From: Candidatus Methanolliviera sp. GoM_oil
Lineage (GTDB): Archaea; Halobacteriota; Methanoliparia; Methanoliparales; Methanoliparaceae
Assembly (NCBI GenBank): GCA_902158735.1
Contig: CABGHG010000005.1
Coordinates: 1 to 27,043, forward strand
Direction of reading: 5' to 3'
Length of the DNA: 27,043 nucleotides
Shown: positions 1-7,077 of the stretch, one piece after another
Layout: each line of letters opens with the position of its first letter
Position numbering within the stretch: the first letter of the stretch is position 1
Translations under genes and position numbers: made by a program
The notes under the pieces: generated by a model
Databases searched by the model: none
Seen by the model: only the letters and a program-made list of their open reading frames with translations
Told to the model about the DNA's origin: nothing

Positions 1-1060
1 CCTCGTTCAACTCGATGATGTCTATATCCTCTACAGAGAGACCAGTATTTCTAAATAACCTTCTCACTGCAGGTATAGGCCCAAGCCCCATATATGCAGG
101 ATCAATCGCGCTAGACATATACGCTTTGATATAACAGAGAGGTTTAATATCCATATCTTCTGCCTTCTCTTCTGACATCAAAACGAGTGCGGCTGAAGCG
201 TCATTTATTCCAGAAGAATTTCCCGCAGTGACCATTCCATCTTTTTTAAACGCGGGCGGCAATCTTGCCATCTTCTCTATCGAGGTATCCATAGGCCTCT
301 CATCCGTGTCAAATATAAAAGATCCTTTTCTCTGTGGAACTTCAACGGGGACGATCTCGTCTCTGAACTTACCCTCTTTTATCGCCTTTCTCGCTCTCTG
401 ATGACTCAAAAGACCGATCTTATCCTGTTCTTCTCTCGTCAGTTCGTATGTTTTTGCGATGTTCTCCGCCGTAAGGCCCATGTGATAATCGTAAAAGATC
501 TCATATAAGCCGTCAAAGACCATAAGATCGACCAATTTGCCGAACGCAGTAACATCCATCCTGTATCCCCATCTTGCCTTTGGAAGAATATAAGGCGCCC
601 CACTCATGCTCTCCATACCACCTGCAACAATTGTATCGGCATCTCCAGCCCTTATCGCCTGCGCGCCGAGCGCCAACGCCTTCATACCGGAGGCACATAT
701 CTTATTCACGGTGAAAGCATTCGTCTCCTTTGGAAAACCTGCATATATCGCCGACTGCCTTGCCGTATTCTGTCCCTGACCCCCCTGTAAGACGTTTCCC
801 ATAATAACCTCATCGACATGTATAGGTCTCAAAGAATCGTCCCAATCATAATATTTCTCTTCAAGCTCGACTCTCCCTTTGGGCAATGCATCCGGATAAA
901 AACGTCTGTCATCTTCCGAGGCGATCGGTCTTACACCGGACCTAACCATTGCTTCTCTCAATACAATCTTACCAAGTGTGGTCACCGAAATATCTCTCAA
1001 ACTACCGCCAAATTTTCCTATTGCCGTTCTCGCACATCCTACGACTGCAACTCTTCTCAT
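1..1060 (-). CDS. Thiolase (acetyl-CoA C-acyltransferase), C-terminus cut by window edge
   Basis: Condenses or cleaves acyl-CoA at the beta-keto step (acetoacetyl-CoA formation or thiolytic cleavage), in the cytoplasm. About 353 codons are visible. Seen: N-terminal VGCARTAIGKFGGSL, the nucleophilic-cysteine motif NKICASGMKAL (Cys about residue 122), GGMESMS, and the NSSGINDAS motif; the sequence breaks off at ELNE, just before the catalytic His-containing region. Start ATG at 1060 has an AAGGTGAT Shine-Dalgarno sequence. It lies 21 bp downstream of argG on the same strand, so the two are probably cotranscribed, although no shared pathway is obvious. Odd: about 38 residues (roughly 44-81, rich in charged and aromatic residues) sit where most thiolases have a short loop before VDEVIMGNV. 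It could serve beta-oxidation or mevalonate synthesis; no neighbouring HMG-CoA synthase or DUF35 gene is visible to decide. Confidence 0.93.
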   Translation of the reverse strand, partial: MRRVAVVGCARTAIGKFGGSLRDISVTTLGKIVLREAMVRSGVRPIASEDDRRFYPDALPKGRVELEEKYYDWDDSLRPIHVDEVIMGNVLQGGQGQNTARQSAIYAGFPKETNAFTVNKICASGMKALALGAQAIRAGDADTIVAGGMESMSGAPYILPKARWGYRMDVTAFGKLVDLMVFDGLYEIFYDYHMGLTAENIAKTYELTREEQDKIGLLSHQRARKAIKEGKFRDEIVPVEVPQRKGSFIFDTDERPMDTSIEKMARLPPAFKKDGMVTAGNSSGINDASAALVLMSEEKAEDMDIKPLCYIKAYMSSAIDPAYMGLGPIPAVRRLFRNTGLSVEDIDIIELNE

Positions 1061-1081
1061 TGGATCACCTTTTTGTTCATT

Positions 1082-2260
1082 TTATATCTTCTTTCCGCCC
1101 ATCATCTTATTAAATAGTTTAGTTTGATATCCGTGGTATTTTGAGAAATCTTCCTTATGCAATTTCTTATCAAAAGAAACAATGTCTTCAAAGTAAAGCG
1201 AGTAAGGAGATCTTCTACCAACTATTTGAAGATTTCCCTTAAAAATCTTTACTTTTACTTCTCCATAAACTCGTTCTTGCGTTTTATCGATGAACGCATT
1301 TAAATCTCCAAATAAAGGATCACATATCAGTCCTTTGTATGCGAGGTCCGACCATCTTTCTTCGACCATCCTCTTGAAAGATAACTCTTCTCTCGTCAGA
1401 ACGAGCTGTTCCAGCGCTTTATGTGCCGATAACAATATCGTTGCGGCAGGATGTTCATAATTTTCCCTTGCCTTTAAACCGAGTATTCTATCCTCTATGA
1501 GATCAGTCCTGCCAATTCCATGTTCTCCACCGATACGATTGAGCTTCTCTATCATATAGAGCCCAGCTAACTCTTCTCCATTTAGACCAAGCGGAACTCC
1601 CTTCTCGAACGATATCTCGATGATTTCTGGACTGTCAGGGGCATCTTTTGGATCTTTTGTCCATCCATATGCATCTTCTGGTGGAACAGACCAAGGATCC
1701 TCGAGCTCTCCTCCCTCGATGCTTCTACTCCATAAATTCTCATCTATGCTCCACGGTTTCTCCTTAGTTATTTCTATCTCTATTCCCTTCTCTCTCGCAT
1801 ATTCCATCTCCCAAGCTCTTGTGAGGTCCAATTCCCTGATTGGAGCGATAATGTCGAGCCCGGAGAGAGAGAAGATGAAATCAAATCTGAGCTGATCGTT
1901 TCCCTTTCCCGTACAGCCGTGCGCAAGCGCCTCTGCCGTTTCCTTCTCTGCAATTTCCACGATTTTTTTTGCTATTAAAGGTCTGGCGATCGCCGTTCCC
2001 AAAACGTAGCCTTCATAACATCCGTTTGCCTTCACCAAAGGAAATACGTACTCTTCGACAAATTCTTCCTTTGCATCTATCACATAAGATCCATCTGCAA
2101 GCATCTCCGCCCTTTCTCTTGCCATCTTAATATCGTCCTTTGGTTGTCCGACATCTACGATTACGGCTATCACCTTATCAAAATCGTATCTCTCCTTGAG
2201 GAGGGATATACAGATCGAGGTGTCGAGACCTCCTGAATATGCCAAGATCACTTTTTTCAT
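1082..2260 (-). CDS. argG: Argininosuccinate synthase
   Basis: Joins citrulline and aspartate with ATP to give argininosuccinate, the penultimate step of arginine synthesis (cytoplasm). The 392-aa length is normal for the family. The N-terminal ATP pyrophosphatase loop SGGLDTS lies at residues 9-15, and family signatures such as AHGCTGKGNDQLRF and the C-terminal synthetase domain (YEHPAATILLSAHKALEQLV) are present. The ATG at 2260 is preceded at once by a hairpin whose loop carries the GGAG Shine-Dalgarno core, part of a repeat found elsewhere in the window. It is transcribed away from the SRP RNA gene and is followed by the thiolase gene 21 bp later. Confidence 0.97.
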   Translation of the reverse strand: MKKVILAYSGGLDTSICISLLKERYDFDKVIAVIVDVGQPKDDIKMARERAEMLADGSYVIDAKEEFVEEYVFPLVKANGCYEGYVLGTAIARPLIAKKIVEIAEKETAEALAHGCTGKGNDQLRFDFIFSLSGLDIIAPIRELDLTRAWEMEYAREKGIEIEITKEKPWSIDENLWSRSIEGGELEDPWSVPPEDAYGWTKDPKDAPDSPEIIEISFEKGVPLGLNGEELAGLYMIEKLNRIGGEHGIGRTDLIEDRILGLKARENYEHPAATILLSAHKALEQLVLTREELSFKRMVEERWSDLAYKGLICDPLFGDLNAFIDKTQERVYGEVKVKIFKGNLQIVGRRSPYSLYFEDIVSFDKKLHKEDFSKYHGYQTKLFNKMMGGKKI

Positions 2261-2310
2261 TCAAAAATCTCCGGTTTTTGAGTTTGCAATCAAATCTTTG
2301 ATTTGCAATC
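2261..2310. repeat. Double-hairpin repeat in the argG leader
   Basis: Two adjacent inverted repeats: CAAAAATC/GGTTTTTG with a short loop (2262-2280), then GATTTGCAATC flanked by a matching GCAATCAAATC arm (about 2285-2310). A third, weaker hairpin (AAAATC...GATTTT) follows to about 2337. The same pair of hairpins occurs at 6511-6557 and 17775-17826. In argG orientation the first hairpin ends one base before the start codon. Confidence 0.7.
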
Positions 2311-2393
2311 ATTTAAAAATCTTCAGATCGATTTTAATCTATCGGTTGATTGAGGAATTATTTGGTTGTTCGACAAAGCACAAAAAAAACGCT

Positions 2394-2404
2394 AAATTTA
2401 TTAT
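2394..2404 (+). promoter_or_regulatory. TATA box of the SRP RNA gene
   Basis: An A/T-rich TTTATTATA element, preceded by an A-rich stretch that could serve as BRE, is centred about 27 bp upstream of the predicted RNA 5' end at 2429. This is the normal archaeal TATA-to-start distance. Confidence 0.6.
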
Positions 2405-2428
2405 AGAGTAATACAAGACTATTCAATT

Positions 2429-2743
2429 GTGGTGGACTAGCCCGGATGGTTCGACGTCATCTGCAACCCAAAATCGCCGATATGTGGGGGGCGAAGCCTG
2501 ATGAAGGTTTTTTCGTTACTGAGAGGCTATGAAGGGTCTTCGTGGAAACCTTGTCCTGTGGGGTCGCCGGTGATGCGTGGCATGCCGGAGGGTCTGTCTC
2601 GTATCTTCGTTGTGCACACCGGTTTAGGCCCGGAAGGGAGCAGACTTACCACAAACGCACGACGCTCACGGGGTGGCAGGGCGGAGGGGGTCTTTCAAAA
2701 GTGCTCGGTATATAGAATTCCAACCGATGGTGCGTCCACCGCA
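2429..2743 (+). ncRNA. ffs: Signal recognition particle 7S RNA
   Basis: RNA scaffold of SRP that targets membrane and secreted proteins with SRP54 and SRP19. Seen: an Alu-domain start with the small hairpin GGATG-loop-CATCT followed by TGCAACCC, the GCCGATATG and GCGAAGCC elements, a helix-6 GGAG tetraloop near 2587, and the hallmark helix-8 segment GGCCCGGAAGGGAGCAG at about 2627-2643. The predicted ends pair: TGGTGGAC at 2430-2438 with GTCCACC at 2734-2740 (archaeal helix 1), giving about 315 nt, normal for Archaea. The open frame across it (2501-2782) is not a gene. Ends are by eye, accurate to a few bases. Confidence 0.93.
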
Positions 2744-2785
2744 ATCGTATTATATGGTGAGATTCAATCTCTATCCACATAAAAT

Positions 2786-2793
2786 CTTATTAA
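2786..2793 (+). promoter_or_regulatory. TATA-like element before the MFS gene
   Basis: CTTATTAA lies about 26 bp before the GTG/ATG start pair at 2815/2818, which suggests a leaderless transcript. No Shine-Dalgarno sequence is convincing in between. Confidence 0.4.
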
Positions 2794-2814
2794 CATCGCC
2801 TGAAGATCAAAAGA

Positions 2815-3972
2815 GTGATGAAGAGTAGACCGCTTTTTGCATTGTTTCTTAGCATATTTGCAACGATGCTCGGTATGGGAATACTCTCCCCCTTAATCTC
2901 CATCTACTCTACCTCACCCAAATTTAATGCGACGGGGATATGGCTCGCCATAATCTTCTCGGGTTTCTCCCTCGCAAGGATCATATCCGCACCCCCCGTG
3001 GGAAGGATATCGGATCTTGCGGGGAGAAAAAAAGTTTTAATGGCAGGATTACTCATATACTCTATCGTTCCATTTGGTTATCTTTATGCAACCAGTTTAT
3101 ATGGGTTGTCCCTTATAAGATTGATACACGGCTTCTCTTCAGCTTTTATCGTTCCGGTTGCCATAGCCTCTGTCGGGGACATCTCTCCAACGGGGGAGGA
3201 GGGCAAGTATATGGGGCTCTTCTCGGTCTATCTCTTTTTAGGGATGGGCATCGGGCCCGTCATTGGAGGGGTGATAAACGATCGCTTTGGGATGGATTAT
3301 ATCTTCTATTCGATGGAGATTTCCTTCCTTATCGCCCTCATCTTGGTCTTCTTATTCCTACCCAACATGAAAGGTGCCCCTCAGGAAGATAATTCTACCA
3401 AAGGATCTTTGAGAGAGATTAACACGCTCATCTTGAGCATCTTCGGATTTTTAAATTCTTTGGGGAGAGGAACGCTCATCGCATTTCTGCCGATCTTTGC
3501 ATATCGTACTTTAAATCTTTCATCTTCCTTGATAGGGCTGATCTTCACTTCAAATATCATTCTAACTTTTTTATTGCAGTATCCCTCTGGCTTGACGGCA
3601 GATAAAAGGTCTAAGCTGGGTTTGATCATCACCGGAAGTTTTATTTACGCCCTTTTCCTGTTATTTATTCCCTTTTCCAAGAATTTTTTAGAGTTGTTGA
3701 TATTGAACTTATCTCTTGGGATGGGAAACGCACTATCCACGCCGGCGAGTATGAGTGCCGCCGCAGAGGTGGGAAGAGATTATGGTATGGGTACCACAAT
3801 GGGACGGATAGATATGGCGATGGGTATGGGGATGATCGTTGGACCCTTGATATCCGGCGCGATATTGGATTCTTTTGGAATAAGAGAGGTGTTTTATGTG
3901 GTGGGAATGATCAACCTCTTCGGTACCGCTTTACTCTTTCTCGTTTGTAAAAAGGGAGATAGGATTAATTGA
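2815..3972 (+). CDS. MFS transporter, 12-TM
   Basis: Major facilitator superfamily permease in the cytoplasmic membrane; substrate unknown. 385 aa with 12 hydrophobic segments in two halves. The family motif A between TM2 and TM3 reads PPVGRISDLAGRKKVLMAG (about residues 61-79), and a related GLTADKRSKLGLI loop occurs in the second half. The helices GLFSVYLFLGMGIGPVIGG and GMGMIVGPLISGAILD resemble multidrug-type MFS members, so an efflux role is possible but unproven. Start is GTG 2815 or ATG 2818; a TATA-like box 26 bp upstream favours leaderless translation. The stop overlaps the TTG start of the next gene (TTGA), so it heads a four-gene operon with the ATP-grasp, TFE and rhomboid genes. 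Confidence 0.9.
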   Translation: MMKSRPLFALFLSIFATMLGMGILSPLISIYSTSPKFNATGIWLAIIFSGFSLARIISAPPVGRISDLAGRKKVLMAGLLIYSIVPFGYLYATSLYGLSLIRLIHGFSSAFIVPVAIASVGDISPTGEEGKYMGLFSVYLFLGMGIGPVIGGVINDRFGMDYIFYSMEISFLIALILVFLFLPNMKGAPQEDNSTKGSLREINTLILSIFGFLNSLGRGTLIAFLPIFAYRTLNLSSSLIGLIFTSNIILTFLLQYPSGLTADKRSKLGLIITGSFIYALFLLFIPFSKNFLELLILNLSLGMGNALSTPASMSAAAEVGRDYGMGTTMGRIDMAMGMGMIVGPLISGAILDSFGIREVFYVVGMINLFGTALLFLVCKKGDRIN

Positions 3973-5036
3973 AAGAAGATAAAATCCTTATCTTGGGGTC
4001 GGATGTTCGACATATCGTCTGCTCTGCCAGAAGGGCAGGATACAATGTTATTTCGATCGATTTCTTCGATGATGTGGATACCTTGGAATGCGATAAAGAT
4101 CATATCACAATAAGAGAAGATGAAGATCTAAAAGAAGAGTTGAAGAGACTAAAATTTGACCATCTCGTCATAAGCTCTCACTTTGAGAATTTTGATCTTC
4201 CGCGAAGTGTGAGGAATAAAATTTTGGGGAATAGTTCAGAAAAGATGGCTGAAGTTGGAGATAAGTTAAAACTGGCAGAAATATTGGGAGAACTTGGATA
4301 TAGACACCCCGAGATATATGATGACAGGATAAAATTTCCCGCGATCATGAAGCCAATAAGAGGGGGCGGAGGGATAAAGAACAGGATGATCCTTAGTGAA
4401 AAGGATCTTCCAGAAGATCATGATGGTTTCTTCTTCCAAGAATATATCAAAGGAAGATCGACGAGCGTCTCATCGGTTTCAGATGGAGAGAATGCCATAT
4501 CTTTGACGGCGAATGAACAACTTATAGGAGAAAAATTTCTAAATTCCCCGAGTGATTTCGCCTACTGCGGGAACATCGTTCCATATATAGGAAAAAAAGC
4601 AGGAGAGATGAAGAAGATCGCCTCACAGCTCGCCTCGGATCTAAACTTGAGAGGTTTCAACGGGGTGGATTTTATCGTAAAAAAGGATGATGTCTTTGTC
4701 ATAGAAGTAAATCCCAGGTTATGCGGAAGTTTAGATCCTATAGAGCTTTCTACGGGATTAAACGTCTTTGATGCCCACATAAAATCGATATTTGGCGAAC
4801 TGCCGGATGAACCAGAGATAAAGAACTTCTCCGGAAAGGCGATCATCTTCGCGAAGAGAGATGTGGAGATAAAGAAGATTATAACGGAAGAGGGATTTGT
4901 AGATATTCCACCAATTGGGAAGAAGATATCAAGGGGAAAACCGATAACAACGATACTTGCGACTGGAGCATCAAGGGAGATTGTATTAAATAAGATAAGA
5001 GAGATATATAAGAGGGTGCTTCCAAAATATCTTTAG
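3969..5036 (+). CDS. ATP-grasp ligase, COG2232-like
   Basis: Predicted ATP-dependent carboxylate-amine/thiol ligase of unknown substrate, cytoplasmic. 355 aa. An N-terminal Rossmann-like preATP-grasp domain (ILILGSDVRHIVCSARRAGY) is followed by the ATP-grasp fold: FPAIMKPIRGGGG (nucleotide-binding lysine and glycine loop, about residues 118-130), FFFQEYIKG, and the metal-binding VIEVNPRLCGS. It resembles the archaeal family loosely called biotin-carboxylase-related carboligase (COG2232). From memory, a homologue sits in the tetrahydromethanopterin/methylofuran gene clusters of methylotrophic bacteria (Orf17), so a role in C1-carrier cofactor synthesis is a possible but weak inference. Start is TTG at 3969, overlapping the MFS stop codon, with a GGGAGATAGG ribosome-binding region. 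TFE follows after 10 bp. Confidence 0.82.
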   Translation: MKEDKILILGSDVRHIVCSARRAGYNVISIDFFDDVDTLECDKDHITIREDEDLKEELKRLKFDHLVISSHFENFDLPRSVRNKILGNSSEKMAEVGDKLKLAEILGELGYRHPEIYDDRIKFPAIMKPIRGGGGIKNRMILSEKDLPEDHDGFFFQEYIKGRSTSVSSVSDGENAISLTANEQLIGEKFLNSPSDFAYCGNIVPYIGKKAGEMKKIASQLASDLNLRGFNGVDFIVKKDDVFVIEVNPRLCGSLDPIELSTGLNVFDAHIKSIFGELPDEPEIKNFSGKAIIFAKRDVEIKKIITEEGFVDIPPIGKKISRGKPITTILATGASREIVLNKIREIYKRVLPKYL

Positions 5037-5046
5037 GGGTGTATCT

Positions 5047-5556
5047 TTGGATAAGATAGAAGACGAGAACGTTAAAAGATATCTAAAAAAGATCGTAGGA
5101 GAAGATGGCATAATAGTCATTGAGGCGATGCCAGAAGAGGTGACTGATATAGATCTGGCGGAGAAGAGCGGGTACGGTCTCAACATGATAAGAAAAATTC
5201 TTTTTATACTGCATGAAAAAAATATCGCACACTATAGAAAACAGAGGGAGAAAGAGAGCGGTTGGCTCACATACTATTGGAAGGTTGATTTGAAAAACGT
5301 CGAGACGAATCTCAAGAGTGAATTGAGGCATTTATATAAAAATCTTAAAGAAAGACTTGATTTTGAAAGAGAGAACGTTTTTTACGTCTGTTCGTCTGAT
5401 ATTCCCTGTGGAAGATATACCTTCGATTACGCGAGCGATAACTATTTCACCTGCCCTGTCTGTGGTGCCGAACTGGAAAGCGAGGATAACACGGAGATCA
5501 TAGAGAAACTTGAGAAGAGAGTCGAAGAACTTGAAAAGGTAATTAAAACCCTGTAG
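5047..5556 (+). CDS. tfe: Transcription factor E, alpha subunit (TFE/TFIIE-alpha)
   Basis: Archaeal general transcription factor that stabilises the melted promoter complex with RNA polymerase, TBP and TFB. 169 aa, the usual size. Seen: an N-terminal extended winged helix (about residues 5-85, with DIDLAEKSGYGLNMIRKILFIL as the recognition region and the wing SGWLTYYWKV), a zinc-ribbon (Cys115, Cys121, Cys136, Cys139) and a C-terminal Leu/Glu-rich helix likely to be coiled coil. Odd: the first cysteine pair is C-x5-C instead of the usual C-x2-C. Start is TTG 5047 behind AGGGGTG, which overlaps the stop of the ATP-grasp gene; no earlier in-frame ATG fits. Confidence 0.93.
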   Translation: MDKIEDENVKRYLKKIVGEDGIIVIEAMPEEVTDIDLAEKSGYGLNMIRKILFILHEKNIAHYRKQREKESGWLTYYWKVDLKNVETNLKSELRHLYKNLKERLDFERENVFYVCSSDIPCGRYTFDYASDNYFTCPVCGAELESEDNTEIIEKLEKRVEELEKVIKTL

Positions 5557-5568
5557 GGGGATAGAGCG

Positions 5569-6162
5569 GTGGAATGGGAATATGAGCCGAGAAGGAGAAT
5601 ATACACATCTTATTCTGCTCTTATTATTGCAGCATGCCTAATTTCTGCAATATTACAGCTAATAATACCTGGCTACACCGAACTTTTGACATTAAGCGGT
5701 TATTCCTTCTTTGGCCAGCACCACTACTGGACGATCTTGACACATATATTCCTCCATGGCGGATTTTCCCATCTCTTCTTTAACATATTTGCCCTCTTCT
5801 TCATAGGACCTGAACTTGAGAGAAGGATCGGCGGAAGAAACTTCTTGATCGTGTATCTTGTATCAGGAATGTTCGCCGGCTTTGGTTATATTCTCCTGTC
5901 ATCTTATTGGGTTGGAGTGATCGGTGCTAGTGGGGCAATATATGGAATATTGGCGTGTTTGGCGATTCTTGCACCATATATGACGATATACATCATCCCC
6001 TTTCCAATCCCAATAAAGATTATCTACTTGATCCCTCTATTTGTGATCATAAATCTCTTGATGATTCAACCCGGAGTCGCATATATGGCACACCTGAGCG
6101 GGCTTTTGGTTGGGATACTCTTTGGAATCATACTAAAAAGAGGTGGGCCCGACCGGATTTGA
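5569..6162 (+). CDS. Rhomboid-family intramembrane serine protease
   Basis: Cleaves transmembrane helices inside the membrane with a Ser-His dyad. 197 aa with six predicted TM segments. Seen: HGGFSHLFFNIFALFFIGPELER (oxyanion Asn about 72 and the loop-1 motif), GASGAIYGIL with nucleophile Ser121, and AHLSGLLVG with catalytic His175. Start is GTG 5569 after AGGGGGA, 12 bp behind tfe, last gene of the operon. Odd: the last seven codons and the TGA stop lie inside the antisense tRNA gene at 6144-6216; the stop is formed by that tRNA's T-loop sequence. The C-terminus after the last TM is only about eight residues, so function should be intact. Confidence 0.93.
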   Translation: MEWEYEPRRRIYTSYSALIIAACLISAILQLIIPGYTELLTLSGYSFFGQHHYWTILTHIFLHGGFSHLFFNIFALFFIGPELERRIGGRNFLIVYLVSGMFAGFGYILLSSYWVGVIGASGAIYGILACLAILAPYMTIYIIPFPIPIKIIYLIPLFVIINLLMIQPGVAYMAHLSGLLVGILFGIILKRGGPDRI

Positions 6163-6216
6163 ACCGGCGACCACTCGGTTATGAGCCGAGAGCTCCGACC
6201 ACTAAGCTACGGGCCC
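6144..6216 (-). tRNA. tRNA with CAU anticodon, probably tRNA-Ile2 (agmatidine type)
   Basis: A 73-nt cloverleaf: acceptor GGGCCCG/CGGGCCC with discriminator A, anticodon stem CUCGG/CCGAG with loop CUCAUAA (anticodon CAU), T-arm GCCGG-UUCAAAU-CCGGU. The acceptor stem and T-arm nearly match the tRNA-Ile(GAU) at 23095-23168, so I read it as the isoleucine AUA decoder, whose wobble C would be modified to agmatidine by TiaS, rather than elongator or initiator tRNA-Met. A T5 run lies directly downstream on the minus strand (6136-6140), inside the rhomboid gene. CCA is not encoded. Confidence 0.9.
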
Positions 6217-6241
6217 TCCATCAACAATAGCCATAGGTGAT

Positions 6242-6557
6242 GTGAACTACCCCATACTAAAACATTGGGGCTTCCTGATTCACAGAGTAGGGTTTTACTC
6301 CCCGCAGGCTTAAAATCTCGCAGTCCCTGCGATACACAATTTACACCTCTTCGGTTTTACAGGATACGAGGATCAATATATCCAAAGGTTTCGACTTTTC
6401 TATTGAAAAGTCTATCGACAGTATTTTCAACTTCTCGAGGAACCTACCCAAGAACGTTTTACTTTAGAGGTTTAAATAGTTTTTTGTCTATCATCCCCAA
6501 GCTAAAGTCCTCAAAAATCTTCGATTTTTGGGATATGCAAATCTTCGATTTGCAACT
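6242..6557. mobile_element. Non-coding IS200/IS605-like relic A
   Basis: Starts with GTGAACTACCCC followed by a hairpin (CCCCA...TGGGG) and CTTCCTG. It shares ordered blocks with 17748-18090: CTTCCTG-TTCAC, CCGCAGGCTT, CAGTCCCTGC, CTTCGGTTTTACA, ATCCAAAGGTTT, TTTAGAGG-TTTAAA, and ATCATCCC. These ends and subterminal hairpins resemble IS200/IS605 (TnpB-type) elements. No TnpA or TnpB reading frame is present, so it is a relic, a non-autonomous copy, or an RNA-encoding end of such an element. Its right side contains a double hairpin (6511-6557). Family assignment is from pattern memory; a database comparison was not possible. Confidence 0.45.
6509..6557. repeat. Double-hairpin repeat copy within relic A
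   Basis: TCAAAAATC-TTC-GATTTTTGG (6511-6532) followed by GCAAAT-CTTCG-ATTTGC (6537-6553). Near-identical in layout to 17775-17826 and related to 2261-2310; a single first hairpin also occurs at 10973-10991. Confidence 0.75.
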
Positions 6558-6575
6558 ACATAGGGGTTTTCATTA

Positions 6576-6586
6576 TCTATAAAAAG
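6576..6586 (+). promoter_or_regulatory. TATA box before the shortened NSS gene
   Basis: ATCTATAAAAAGG lies about 28 bp before GTG 6611, which fits a leaderless or nearly leaderless transcript starting just outside relic A. Confidence 0.45.
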
Positions 6587-6610
6587 GAGACGGTTATTGG
6601 TAAAAAGACG

Positions 6611-7069
6611 GTGACAAGGAACATGGGGGAAGGATGGTCCACAAGAACGGGTTTTATACTTGCCGCCATTGGATCAGCGATAGGTCTTGGGAATATCTGG
6701 AGATTCCCATATATAGTCTATGAGAATGGCGGAGGCGCATTTCTCGTACCTTATTTTCTTGCACTATTCTTAATAGGAATACCGATGATGATGCTGGAGC
6801 TTGGGGTGGGTGGTAAGACAGGGGCCACCACACCGTTGGCAATAAAAAAAACAGTTAGAGAGAGCGAATTTCTCGGTTGGTGGGCATCTATAAATAAGGT
6901 CAGTGATTTCAAGATTGGAAGATGGTGGACATGGCTGATAAAGATCGTCATACCAGTCGTGTTGGGCTATGGAATACTTGGAAACATCCTGAAACAGCCT
7001 GGATTGGTCATCGTTCTCGTGATCATTCTTGCCGCGATACTCGCTTCCATAAACTCGCGTCTTTCATGA
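6611..7069 (+). pseudogene. NSS-family Na+-dependent transporter, internally deleted
   Basis: Neurotransmitter:sodium symporter family, normally about 450-500 aa with 11-12 TM helices; here only 152 aa. Residues 9-93 are a good NSS N-terminus: TM1 with the unwound GNIWRFPY substrate/Na+ site, then TM2 and the loop to the start of TM3 (FLGWWASI). At about residue 94 (nt about 6893) the sequence jumps in frame to the family C-terminus (NKVSDFKIGRWWTWLIKIVIPVVL, the last helix). TM3 to roughly TM11, and so the transport core, are missing. The frame is open and the promoter looks intact, so a short membrane protein may still be made. Start GTG 6611 or ATG 6623. No similar-strand neighbour; it sits between relic A and the convergent Taw1 gene. 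Confidence 0.8.
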
Positions 7070-7077
7070 GGGAGTGA

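Noticed and set aside
2501..2782. 93-aa open frame on the plus strand
   Set aside because: It lies across the SRP RNA, including the helix-8 GGAAGG segment, and has no recognisable protein features.
5955..6230. 91-aa open frame ending in a KRWARPDLNRRP-like sequence
   Set aside because: This is the well-known spurious translation of the antisense of a tRNA gene; it also overlaps the rhomboid gene in another frame.
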